64,000 bases of DNA from Streptomyces endocoffeicus. Its GTDB lineage: Bacteria; Actinomycetota; Actinomycetes; Streptomycetales; Streptomycetaceae. The position numbers and the translations under genes are program-made. Positions 16,309 through 23,461 of the stretch are shown here, piece after piece. The DNA lies in contig NZ_JAERRG010000003.1 of assembly GCF_016741935.1 (NCBI RefSeq), positions 434,001-498,000 on the forward strand, in the 5' to 3' direction. Every line of letters starts with the position of its first letter. Position 1 is the stretch's first letter. Below the pieces are notes generated by a model. The model was not told the DNA's origin. It searched no databases and saw only the letters and a program-made list of their open reading frames with translations.

Positions 16309-17328
16309 GTGAAAGCCATCGTCTACGACCGACCCCAGGTGTTCCGCTACACCGACCTGCCGGATCCGGAGCCGGGTCCGGGCGAGGTACGTCTGCGCGT
16401 GCGGTCCGCGGGAGTCTGCGGTACGGATGCCCATCTCCACCGCGGCGAGTTCTCCCCCCGCTATCCGCTCACCCCCGGCCACGAGGTGGTGGGCGAGGTG
16501 GAGTCGCTGGGGGAGGAGGTGGCGACGCTCGCCGTCGGACAGCGCGTCGCCCTCAACAACCGGGTCTCCTGCGGTTGGTGCGCCAACTGCCGCCGCGCCA
16601 GACCGGCCTTCTGCACCCGGCTGCGGGACCACGGTGTCACCCGGCCGGGCGGCTTCGCCGAAATGATCGTGGTGCCCGCGTCCCACTGCCACCCGGCCGA
16701 TGACATCCCCCTGGACGTGGTGGCCTTCGCCGAGCCCGTCGCATGTGCCGTGCACGGCATGGACGTACTCGCCCCACAGCCCGGCAGCGATGTTCTCGTC
16801 TTCGGCGCCGGCACCACGGGGCTGCTGCTCGCACAGCTGCTGGCGGGCAGCGGCGCGGGGCGGGTGACCGTCGCGGCGCCGACCGAGGCCAAGCTGAAAC
16901 TGGCCCGGGACTTCGGCGCCGACGAGACGGTGGTCATGGACCGCGACGACTCCTCGGCCTCCCTCGGGGCGCTGCGCGCCCTGGCACCCGACGGCTTCGA
17001 CACCGTCGTCGACGCGACCGGCGCCCTCACCGTGATCGAGCGGTGTCTGCCGCTGACCCGCGACGGCGGGACCGTCTTCCTCTACGGCATGGCCGGGGAG
17101 CGGGAGCGCGTCGAGCTCTCCCCGCACGAGATCTTCAGCCGGGAGCTGACCATCCGCGGATCCTTCACCCAGGCGTTCAGCTTCGATCGCGCGCTGCGGG
17201 TCCTGCGCACGGGCCGGGTGCGCACCGACGGCATGATCACGCACCGGTTCGGGCTGGACGCGTACGGCGCCGCCCTCGACGCCGTCCGGGACGACCGCGG
17301 CTGCGTCAAGGCGGTCATCCACCCCTGA
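16309..17328 (+). CDS. Zinc-dependent alcohol dehydrogenase
   Basis: A 339-residue MDR enzyme. It has the catalytic cysteine in GVCGTDAHLHRGEF, the GHEVVGEV box, a structural-zinc lobe CGWCANCRRARPAFC and the fold VLVFGAGTTGLLLA. It is a paralogue of the preceding gene but clearly divergent, so the two probably act on different carbons or different intermediates. The GTG at 16309 follows AAAGGAG at an ideal distance; the 71-base gap from the previous stop carries no obvious terminator, so it is probably co-transcribed. A 17-bp repeat array and a hairpin follow. Confidence 0.9.
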   Translation: MKAIVYDRPQVFRYTDLPDPEPGPGEVRLRVRSAGVCGTDAHLHRGEFSPRYPLTPGHEVVGEVESLGEEVATLAVGQRVALNNRVSCGWCANCRRARPAFCTRLRDHGVTRPGGFAEMIVVPASHCHPADDIPLDVVAFAEPVACAVHGMDVLAPQPGSDVLVFGAGTTGLLLAQLLAGSGAGRVTVAAPTEAKLKLARDFGADETVVMDRDDSSASLGALRALAPDGFDTVVDATGALTVIERCLPLTRDGGTVFLYGMAGERERVELSPHEIFSRELTIRGSFTQAFSFDRALRVLRTGRVRTDGMITHRFGLDAYGAALDAVRDDRGCVKAVIHP

Positions 17329-17330
17329 CC

Positions 17331-17398
17331 CCGTACGGCCGGTGGCTCCGTACGGCCGTTGGCTCCGTACGGCCCCCGACCGCATACGGCACGCGGCT
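17331..17398. repeat. 17-bp tandem repeat, four units
   Basis: Two nearly identical units (CCGTACGGCCGGTGGCT and CCGTACGGCCGTTGGCT) are followed by two degenerate units. They fill the gap between the dehydrogenase stop and the convergent hairpin. Each unit carries the small palindrome CCGTACGG. No coding role is visible. Confidence 0.75.
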
Positions 17399-17423
17399 GA
17401 CCTCGGCGAGCGAGGTCAGCCGC
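17393..17423. terminator. 13-bp hairpin between convergent genes
   Basis: GCGGCTGACCTCG (17393-17405) pairs perfectly with CGAGGTCAGCCGC (17411-17423) around a 5-base loop. It separates the forward dehydrogenase operon from the convergent SDR gene and should serve both. Confidence 0.85.
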
Positions 17424-17456
17424 TGCGGAGGGCGCGCTCTTCGGCGGCCTCCGGGG

Positions 17457-18221
17457 TCAGAAGGTGCCGTCGATCGTGATGCCCCCGTCGACCCGGAGGG
17501 TGGCGCCGTGCACGAAGGAGGCGTCGGCGGAGAGGAGGAAGGCGATGGAGGTGGCGATCTCGGTGGGCTCGGCCAGCCGCCGCATCGGTGTGCGCCGCAC
17601 CAGCGCCTCCCGGTCGAGCGCTCCCGACTCCAGGCCGCTGCGCACCATTTCGGTGGCCACGTATCCGGGCGCCACGGCGTTGACGCGGATGCCGTCCGGC
17701 CCCCATTCCGCCGCCAGGGTCCGGGTGAGGCCCAGCACTCCGCTCTTGGCGGTGGCGTAGCCGAGCCGTCCGGGGAGCCCGAAGGTCGACCCGACGGAAC
17801 CGATGTTGACCACACTGGCCCGAGCGCTGCGGACCAGCAGGGGGTAGGCACCGCGCGCGCAGTGCATCGCGCCGGTGAGGTGGACCGCGAGCTGATGGGC
17901 CCACTGCCGGCTGTCGAAGTCCCGGGCCGCCTGCCGGAAGATCACCCCCGCGCCGTTGACCAGCGCGTCGAGCCCACCGGCCCGCGTCGCGATGTCGTCG
18001 AACATCGCGGTGACACTGGCTTCGTCGGTGACATCGACGGCGACGGCCAAGTGCCCCCCGGCCACGGGGGATGCCGCGTCGAGGGCCGCGGCCCCGGCGT
18101 GGGCGGCCTCGCCCTTGAGGTCGGCGACGACGACGCGCCAGCCGCGCTCGGCGAGGACCCGGGCCGTGGCGGCCCCGATCCCCTGTGCGGCGCCGGTGAT
18201 GAGAACGGTGGGGTCGGTCAT
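17457..18221 (-). CDS. SDR-family oxidoreductase
   Basis: A 254-residue short-chain dehydrogenase with TGAAQGIG, the LVNGAGVI segment, Ser in VVNIGSVGS and Tyr/Lys in LGYATAKSG. It ends LRVDGGITIDGTF. It is a third SDR in locus 1 and differs enough from the others to be a separate step. The ATG at 18221 follows CGGAGA; longer in-frame starts would include the conserved promoter copy P3. It is transcribed alone, divergent from the split transketolase. Confidence 0.9.
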   Translation of the reverse strand: MTDPTVLITGAAQGIGAATARVLAERGWRVVVADLKGEAAHAGAAALDAASPVAGGHLAVAVDVTDEASVTAMFDDIATRAGGLDALVNGAGVIFRQAARDFDSRQWAHQLAVHLTGAMHCARGAYPLLVRSARASVVNIGSVGSTFGLPGRLGYATAKSGVLGLTRTLAAEWGPDGIRVNAVAPGYVATEMVRSGLESGALDREALVRRTPMRRLAEPTEIATSIAFLLSADASFVHGATLRVDGGITIDGTF

Positions 18222-18281
18222 GGGAGATCTCCGTGAGGGATTCGACGTGGTGGATTCGACGTGGTGACGGCGGCATGCGAA

Positions 18282-18322
18282 ACATTCCCATGACATGGAC
18301 TGAGTGTCCAGTGAGTGATAAC
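18282..18322. promoter_or_regulatory. Promoter/operator copy P3, between SDR and transketolase
   Basis: On the reverse strand 18313-18282 reads TGGACA, 17 bases, GAATGT, a gapless match to P2 (23 of 32), driving the SDR gene. On the forward strand GTCCAGTGAGTGATAAC (18306-18322) is nearly repeated in front of iclR (14 of 17), and TGATAAC could serve as a -10 for the transketolase genes. The dyad TGGAC-TGAGT-GTCCA (18296-18310) overlaps both. This looks like a bidirectional regulated promoter. Confidence 0.65.
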
Positions 18323-18364
18323 TTCCGATGGCCAACGGGACGCACCGACTGGGAGAGACACCGA

Positions 18365-19225
18365 ATGACTGCACAGACGCCGGCCGGGCCGGCGGACCGC
18401 GAACTCATCGAGCACATCGAGGAACGGGCCCAGTTCGCCCGCCTGGAGACCGTGCGGCTGATCTCGATCGCCAAGACCGGCCACTACGCGTCCGGCTTCT
18501 CCTGCGCCGAGATCCTGGCCACCCTCTACTACGGGGTGATGCGGCTCAGGCGTGGCGAACCGGACTGGCCCGACCGCGATCGCTTCCTCTTCGGCAAGGG
18601 CCACGCGGCGGCCACGCTGTATCCGCTGCTGGCCGACTGGGACTTCTTCGACGCGGCCGAACTCGACGAATACACCCGTCTGGGGAACGCCTTCGGCGAC
18701 CACCCGGACATGACCCGCATTCCGGGGATCGACTTCAGCTCCGGGTCGCTGGGCCACGCCCTTTCGACCGGGACCGGCATGGCGCTGGGCGGCCGCCTCC
18801 AGGGGCGCCCGTACACCACGTTCGTCCTGCTCGGCGACGGGGAGCTGCACGAGGGACAGATCTGGGAGGCGGCCCTGGGCGCCGCCCACCACGGCCTGGG
18901 GCGGCTGGTCGCCATCGTCGACCGCAACGACCACTCACTCGACGGCCGCATCGACGGCGTGACCGGGATCGAGCCACTGCTGGACAAGTGGCGGGCGTTC
19001 GGATGGCAGACGCACGAGGTCGACGGACACGACGTCTCGGCCCTGCTGCCCCTGCTGCGCTCGCTGGCGGAGGACACCGGCCGCGACCGTCCGGCCGTGG
19101 TCGTCGCCAACACCGTCAAGGGGAAGGGGATTTCCTACATGGAGTCCGAGTTCGGATGGCATCTCGGCTGGCTGGCCGAGCGGGACGAGGCCAACGCCCT
19201 GGCGGAACTGCGGGGGGCACGGTGA
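18365..19225 (+). CDS. Transketolase, N-terminal (TPP-binding) subunit
   Basis: A 286-residue subunit equal to the first half of a transketolase. The TPP/magnesium motif is GDGELHEGQIWEAALGAAHH ending near the VDRND asparagine, preceded by RFLFGKGHAAATLYPLL and DFSSGSLGHALSTGTGMA. It pairs with the next gene to make the active enzyme, transferring two-carbon units between sugar phosphates. The ATG at 18365 follows GGGAGAG; an upstream in-frame start would lie in the operator. Split transketolases are common in dedicated catabolic clusters, where they often act on a pathway-specific keto-sugar phosphate. Confidence 0.92.
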   Translation: MTAQTPAGPADRELIEHIEERAQFARLETVRLISIAKTGHYASGFSCAEILATLYYGVMRLRRGEPDWPDRDRFLFGKGHAAATLYPLLADWDFFDAAELDEYTRLGNAFGDHPDMTRIPGIDFSSGSLGHALSTGTGMALGGRLQGRPYTTFVLLGDGELHEGQIWEAALGAAHHGLGRLVAIVDRNDHSLDGRIDGVTGIEPLLDKWRAFGWQTHEVDGHDVSALLPLLRSLAEDTGRDRPAVVVANTVKGKGISYMESEFGWHLGWLAERDEANALAELRGAR

Positions 19226-20217
19226 GCGTCGCGCCCGGTCTGCAGCCGGAATCCTGGCATCTGCTGAGCCTGCTGGAACAGGCCCCGGGCCTCCAGGCCC
19301 TCGGCGACACCCTCGCCGACCTGGCCGACGAGGGCCATCCCGTGGTCGTCGGCACCGCCGACCTGAAGTACTCCAACGGACTGGTGCGCTTCCAGGACCG
19401 GCACCCGGACAAGTACCTCCAGTTCGGGATCTCCGAGCAGCACATGGTGTCCACGGCGGCCGGTCTGGCCACCACCGGCCTGCGGCCCTACGTCGCCACC
19501 TTCGCGTCCTTCATGGCGCTGCTGGCCTGCGAGCAGATCCGCACCGACGTGGCGTACACCCGCCAGCCCGTCCGGCTGATCGGCCACCACGCGGGGATCA
19601 CCCTGGGCTTCTACGGGACCTCCCACCACGCGACCGAGGACCTCGCCATCACCCGGAGCATCGCCGGGCTCACCGTGATCGCACCGGCCGACACCGCGGC
19701 CCTGGCCGCGGCGCTGCGCGCCTCGGTGGACCACCCGGGCCCGATCTACTTCCGTATCGGCCGTGGCCGGGACCCGGACGTCTACCCGGCCGGTACCACG
19801 CTCGAGATCGGGAAGGCGGTCGAGCACCGCACCGGAAGCGACCTCACCCTCATCGCCACCGGCTCCATGGTCCACCCCGCCCTGGGGGTCGCGGCGGCGC
19901 TCACCGCGGACGGGTACGACGTCGGGGTGCTCGACATGCACACCGTCAAACCGCTCGACGAGGACGCGGTGCTGAAGGCGGCGCGGCGCTCACGGCTGCT
20001 GATGACGGTGGAGGAGCACAATGTGCTCGGCGGCCTCGGCGGCGCGGTGGCCGAGCTGATCAGCGAGCATGGCGTACCGGTCCGGCTGCACCGCCATGGG
20101 ATCCGGGACCAGTACAGCCTCATCGGCCCGCCCACCCATCTGTACCGGCACTACCGGCTGGACGCCGCCGGAGTCGAGGCCGAGGCCCGCGATCTGCTGC
20201 GCACACAGGGCCGTTGA
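19222..20217 (+). CDS. Transketolase, C-terminal subunit
   Basis: A 331-residue subunit equal to the pyrimidine-binding and C-terminal domains of transketolase. Visible marks are FGISEQHMVSTAAGLA with the catalytic Glu, ATFASFMALLACEQIRTDVA, GHHAGITLGFYGTSHHATED and the C-terminal VEEHNVLGGLGGAVAEL. It starts at GTG 19222 inside the stop codon of the first subunit (GTGA), with a G-rich ribosome site, so the two chains are made in a coupled way. Together they would link the kinase product of locus 1 to central pentose phosphates. Confidence 0.92.
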   Translation: MSVAPGLQPESWHLLSLLEQAPGLQALGDTLADLADEGHPVVVGTADLKYSNGLVRFQDRHPDKYLQFGISEQHMVSTAAGLATTGLRPYVATFASFMALLACEQIRTDVAYTRQPVRLIGHHAGITLGFYGTSHHATEDLAITRSIAGLTVIAPADTAALAAALRASVDHPGPIYFRIGRGRDPDVYPAGTTLEIGKAVEHRTGSDLTLIATGSMVHPALGVAAALTADGYDVGVLDMHTVKPLDEDAVLKAARRSRLLMTVEEHNVLGGLGGAVAELISEHGVPVRLHRHGIRDQYSLIGPPTHLYRHYRLDAAGVEAEARDLLRTQGR

Positions 20218-20246
20218 CCCGGAACGGGCCGATCGCCCCCGGTGAT

Positions 20247-20280
20247 CCGCCCGCCTCGGCGGAGCGGCCGGGGCGGGCGG
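20247..20280. terminator. Possible weak hairpin between transketolase and iclR
   Basis: CCGCCCG (20247-20253) pairs with CGGGCGG (20274-20280) across a GC-rich interior that could fold further. It lies between the convergent ends of the transketolase C-subunit gene and iclR. The stem is short, so the call is tentative. Confidence 0.35.
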
Positions 20281-20294
20281 CCGGTTCCGCCGGG

Positions 20295-21086
20295 TCAGCC
20301 GAAGTCGGCGACGGCGCCGGTGACGGCCTTCCAGCCCAGCGCCCGCGAAATCTCCTGGCCGGCCTCGACCAACCGCTCACGCAGACCGGCCGGGTCCGTG
20401 CCGAGGATCGCCTCCCGGACGCCGCTGATGGACAGGGCGGCACGCACCTGCCCCCGGTAGTCCAGGATCGGGACGCCGAGCGCGGCCACGCCGACCGTGA
20501 CGTCCTGGTCGCTGACCGAGACTCCGCTGTCGAGGGTCTCCTCCAGCACCGGGATCAGCGTGTCCGCCGTGACCGGGGTGGAGGGGGTGAACCGCTCCAT
20601 GGGCCCCTGTTCGAGGTAGTCCGACCAGGCCGAGCGGTCCTGGAAGGCCAGCAGGGCGCGGGAGGCCGCACCGGCGTGCAGCGGCAGCGCACCGCCGAGC
20701 TTCAGGGCGAGGGACTGGACCCGCCGGCCGTCCAGCCGCTCGATGCACACCGCCTCGCGGCCGCGCTGGACGCACAGGTACACCGTCTCGCCGGTCTCGT
20801 CGTGGAGGCGCTCCATCACCGGCTGCGCGAACCGTCGCTCGTCGAAACGCTCCACCACGGCGGTGCCGAGGGTGAGCAGATGGAATCCCAGACGGAAGGT
20901 GCCGCGGCGGCTGCCGCCCTCCACCATGTCCAGGCCCTGGAGGCTCGCCAGCAGCCGGTAGACGGAGCTGCGGGGCTCGCCCAGCTCCTCCGCGAGCTGT
21001 GCGGCCGTCGCCTCTCCCTTCGCCGCGAGCAGGTCGAGGACCTCAACGGACTTACGGACGAGAGCAAGACCACCTTCATGCGCCAC
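20295..21086 (-). CDS. IclR-family transcriptional regulator
   Basis: A 263-residue regulator of standard IclR length. The N-terminal winged helix-turn-helix is ATAAQLAEELGEPRSSVYRLLASLQ. The C-terminal effector domain contains TVYLCVQRGREAVCIERLDG, the LPLHAGAASRALLAF loop and VAALGVPILDYRGQVRAALSISG. The GTG at 21086 has no ribosome site but lies 9 bases after GATATC, so it may be leaderless. A sequence nearly repeated in promoter copy P3 overlaps that -10 region, which suggests autoregulation and control of the transketolase/SDR divergon. Confidence 0.9.
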   Translation of the reverse strand: MAHEGGLALVRKSVEVLDLLAAKGEATAAQLAEELGEPRSSVYRLLASLQGLDMVEGGSRRGTFRLGFHLLTLGTAVVERFDERRFAQPVMERLHDETGETVYLCVQRGREAVCIERLDGRRVQSLALKLGGALPLHAGAASRALLAFQDRSAWSDYLEQGPMERFTPSTPVTADTLIPVLEETLDSGVSVSDQDVTVGVAALGVPILDYRGQVRAALSISGVREAILGTDPAGLRERLVEAGQEISRALGWKAVTGAVADFG

Positions 21087-21095
21087 GCGCGTAAA

Positions 21096-21112
21096 GATAT
21101 CACTCAGCGGAC
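21096..21112 (-). promoter_or_regulatory. Candidate IclR operator overlapping the iclR promoter
   Basis: Read on the reverse strand, GTCCGCTGAGTGATATC matches GTCCAGTGAGTGATAAC at 18306-18322 in 14 of 17 positions, including an unbroken TGAGTGATA. GATATC is the probable -10 of iclR. Two copies in the two places an autoregulating IclR would be expected to bind make this a good operator candidate. Confidence 0.55.
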
Positions 21113-21126
21113 AGGCGGTCTTCTGG

Positions 21127-21660
21127 TCAGTAATGGGTGCCGGTCGCCGGATGGGCGGTGCGGGGTGCCGGGATCCGGCCGTCCCGCACCCGGCGACGGA
21201 ACCAGATGACCTTTCCGGTGGTGGTGACGCGGGTGCCGAAGGCGTCGGCGAGCGCGGCGACGAGGAGCAGCCCGCGGCCGTTCTCGGCGTCGGGGTCGCT
21301 GGGGCGCGGCCGGGGCGCCTCGTGGCAACCGTCCCCGACCTGGCAGATCACGCAGCATCCGCGGCGTAGTCGCAGCCGCAGCCACACGGGCCCGTCGGCG
21401 TGCTCGATCGCGTTGGTCACCAGCTCGTCCACCATGAGAACGATGTCGTCGGCGGCGGTGTCGGGCACCCCCCAGCAGCGCAGCGCGCCCGCCGCGGTAT
21501 GGCGGGCCCGGCTCACGGCGGCCGGGTCGGAGGGCAGCCGCAGGGCCAGCCCCCGGGGGGTGGTGTGGACATCGGGCGGGCCCGTCCGCCGGCGCGGCGG
21601 CGGGCCGTTGGGCGGTGAGGGGGGCACGGTGGCGACCGCGCCCGCTGGGTTCACTGTCAT
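21127..21660 (-). CDS. Anti-sigma-type ATP-binding protein (RsbW-like GHKL domain)
   Basis: A 177-residue protein with a single GHKL ATPase domain of the RsbW/SpoIIAB type. Visible are VLMVDELVTNAIEHADGPV (N-box), the G1-like VGDGCHEAPRPR and G2-like ENGRGLLLVAALADAFGTRV. The N-terminal 45 residues are Pro-rich and probably disordered. In streptomycetes many such stand-alone proteins act as anti-sigma factors or partner-switch kinases; the partner cannot be read here. The ATG at 21660 follows AAAGGAG. It is not obviously part of either catabolic locus. Confidence 0.85.
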   Translation of the reverse strand: MTVNPAGAVATVPPSPPNGPPPRRRTGPPDVHTTPRGLALRLPSDPAAVSRARHTAAGALRCWGVPDTAADDIVLMVDELVTNAIEHADGPVWLRLRLRRGCCVICQVGDGCHEAPRPRPSDPDAENGRGLLLVAALADAFGTRVTTTGKVIWFRRRVRDGRIPAPRTAHPATGTHY

Positions 21661-21772
21661 TTCCGTACTCCTTTCCGGGCGCTGTGCGGTCCGGAAGGGG
21701 GTTGTGGCCGACTCCGTCGGGAAGGGGGCCACCTCCCAGCCTCGTAGTGATTTCTGCCATAGTCAAGATCAT

Positions 21773-21876
21773 TCGAAGAAATTTCCACGCCGACTTCCGG
21801 ACGCGGTTCATGTCGAGCGTGTGTCGTGGAAATTTCTTCGAGATGCATTGACAGTGCTCGAAACCTCTGCGACGTT
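21773..21876. promoter_or_regulatory. Paired 17-bp inverted operators and promoter of locus 2
   Basis: TCGAAGAAATTTCCACG (21773-21789) and its exact reverse complement (21825-21841) face each other; each contains the palindrome GAAATTTC. The two cores are 51 bp apart, close to five helical turns. A TTGACA hexamer follows at 21848-21853, and GACGTT sits 17 bases later as a weak -10. The first locus 2 gene starts at 22045. SIS-domain regulators of the RpiR family often use GAAA/TTTC-type palindromes, so the RpiR gene at the end of locus 2 is the natural candidate. In the rest of the 21661-22044 gap I see nothing clear. Confidence 0.7.
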
Positions 21877-22044
21877 GTGGATCGAGCCGCTGAGCACGCC
21901 CCACCGGCCATCCCCCAGCCCGATCAGGGCCGAGCCGACCGATGAACGCGTCGGCACCGACAGTCCCCGCTGCCGCGAACCGGCACCCGGCGGGCGGCGC
22001 ACTCGCCCCCAGCCACCCCCCGCACGTCGAGAAAAGGCAATCTC

Positions 22045-23136
22045 ATGGCAGATCGCGTCATGCCGCGCCCCAGAGCGCTCGCGGCCTTGTCCGCGGGAAT
22101 CGGTCTCACCTTGCTGCTCACCTCATGCGGGAGCGGCATCAGCGGTCACGGTGACGACAAGACCATCGTCGGCCTCGTCACCAAGACCAACGACAATCCC
22201 TTCTATGTGAAGATGCGCGAAGGCGCCCAGAAGAAGGCCCGCCAACTCGGCGTGGACCTGAGGACCTTCGCCGGCAAGGGCCAGGCCGACAACGACTCAC
22301 AGGTCAAGGCCATCGAGAACCTGGTGGCGGCGGGCGCCAAGGGCATTCTGATCACCCCGGCCGACTCCGGCGCGATCATCCCCGCCATCGACCGGGCGCG
22401 GAAGGCCGGTGTCATGGTCGTCGCCCTGGACTCGCCGACGGAACCGGCATCCGCGGTGGACGCCACGTTCGCCACCGACAACCGGCTGGCCGGCCGCATG
22501 ATCGGCAAGTGGGCCAAGGCGCGGATGGACGGCAAGCGGCCGAAGGTCGCCCTGCTGGACCTCAGCTCCGAGCAGGTCAAGGTCGATGTCCTGCGGGACC
22601 AGGGCTTTCTGGAGGGCTTCGGCGTCGATGTCCGGAACCCGAACCGGATCGGCGACGAGCGCGACTCCCGGATCGTCGGCCACGAGGTGACCGGCGCCAA
22701 CGAGGAGGGCGGGCGCGACGCCATGGAGAAGCTGCTCCAGAAGAACGGCTCCATCAACGTCGTCTACACCATCAACGAGCCCACCGCCGCCGGCGCCTAT
22801 CAGGCCATCAAGGCGGCCGGTAAGCAGAAGGACATCGCCATCGTCTCCGTCGACGGCGGCTGTCCCGGCGTCAAGAACGTGGCCGGCGGCGTCATCGGCG
22901 CGACCTCGATGCAGTTCCCCGTGAAGATGGCGGCCGAGGGCCTCGCCGCCGTGGTCGCGCACGCCAAGGACGGCGGCAAGGACTCCGCCAAGGACGGCGG
23001 CAAGGACGGCGGCAAGGACTCCGGCTCTTCCGGACAGGGCTTCACCAACACCGGAGTCTCCCTCATCACGGACACCCCCGTATCCGGTCTGGATTCGCAG
23101 AAGTCGGACTGGGGCCTGCGCCACTGCTGGGGCTAG
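22045..23136 (+). CDS. Sugar-binding lipoprotein of the second CUT2 importer
   Basis: A 363-residue RbsB-like binding protein. The signal peptide ends LLLTSC with the lipidated cysteine at residue 28. Mature-protein marks are [16 protein letters not shown] at the start, [20 protein letters not shown], and [20 protein letters not shown] in the second lobe. A Lys/Asp/Gly-rich insert ([18 protein letters not shown]), encoded by short DNA repeats around 22969-23028, lies near the C-terminus and is not a family feature. It delivers the locus 2 substrate to the permease. The TAG stop is the first three bases of an 87-bp dispersed repeat. Confidence 0.92.
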   Translation: MADRVMPRPRALAALSAGIGLTLLLTSCGSGISGHGDDKTIVGLVTKTNDNPFYVKMREGAQKKARQLGVDLRTFAGKGQADNDSQVKAIENLVAAGAKGILITPADSGAIIPAIDRARKAGVMVVALDSPTEPASAVDATFATDNRLAGRMIGKWAKARMDGKRPKVALLDLSSEQVKVDVLRDQGFLEGFGVDVRNPNRIGDERDSRIVGHEVTGANEEGGRDAMEKLLQKNGSINVVYTINEPTAAGAYQAIKAAGKQKDIAIVSVDGGCPGVKNVAGGVIGATSMQFPVKMAAEGLAAVVAHAKDGGKDSAKDGGKDGGKDSGSSGQGFTNTGVSLITDTPVSGLDSQKSDWGLRHCWG

Positions 23137-23220
23137 GGGGTGTCCGGCGGATCTTGGCGCCTGCGGCGGGCTGTTCCCCTCCCCGCCCCTTCCCACAACT
23201 GGGGCTCCGCCCCAGACCCC
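23134..23220. repeat. Dispersed 87-bp repeat, copy A
   Basis: This copy matches the reverse complement of 41114-41200 at 85 of 87 positions. It begins with the TAG stop of the binding-protein gene and contains the hairpin TGGGGC-TCC-GCCCCA near its end. Similarity continues beyond it: a further stretch around 23311-23385 matches the reverse complement of about 41068-41120. It is non-coding and probably acts as a terminator, perhaps a mobile repetitive element. Confidence 0.85.
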
Positions 23221-23311
23221 GCTCCTCAAGCGCCGGAGGGGCTAGGAAGGTGCTCCTCAAGCGCCGGAGGGGCTAGGAAGGTGCTCCTCAAGTGCCGGAG
23301 GGGCTGGAGGG
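23221..23311. repeat. 31-bp tandem repeat, about three units
   Basis: Two identical 31-bp units (23221-23251, 23252-23282), each starting GCTCCTCAAGCGCCGGAGG, are followed by a third diverged unit. Each unit can form a small CTCC/GGAG hairpin. The array sits inside the dispersed-repeat block between the binding-protein and permease genes, so it lies within the presumed ABC operon. Together with the flanking repeats it fills nearly all of the 23137-23461 gap. Confidence 0.85.
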
Positions 23312-23461
23312 TGGGGCTCCGCCCCAGACCCCGGGGTCCGTCCAGGGGCCGAGCCCCTGCCACGCGGCGGACACCCCGTAGCCCCGTGCGCCACCGCTGG
23401 GGCCCACCCCGGCGGACGTCCGGCACACCCACATATCCCTTACCGTTTCCAGGAGTTGACC

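Noticed and set aside
23221..23311. CRISPR-like array
   Set aside because: The units are contiguous tandem repeats without unique spacers, and no cas genes are present.
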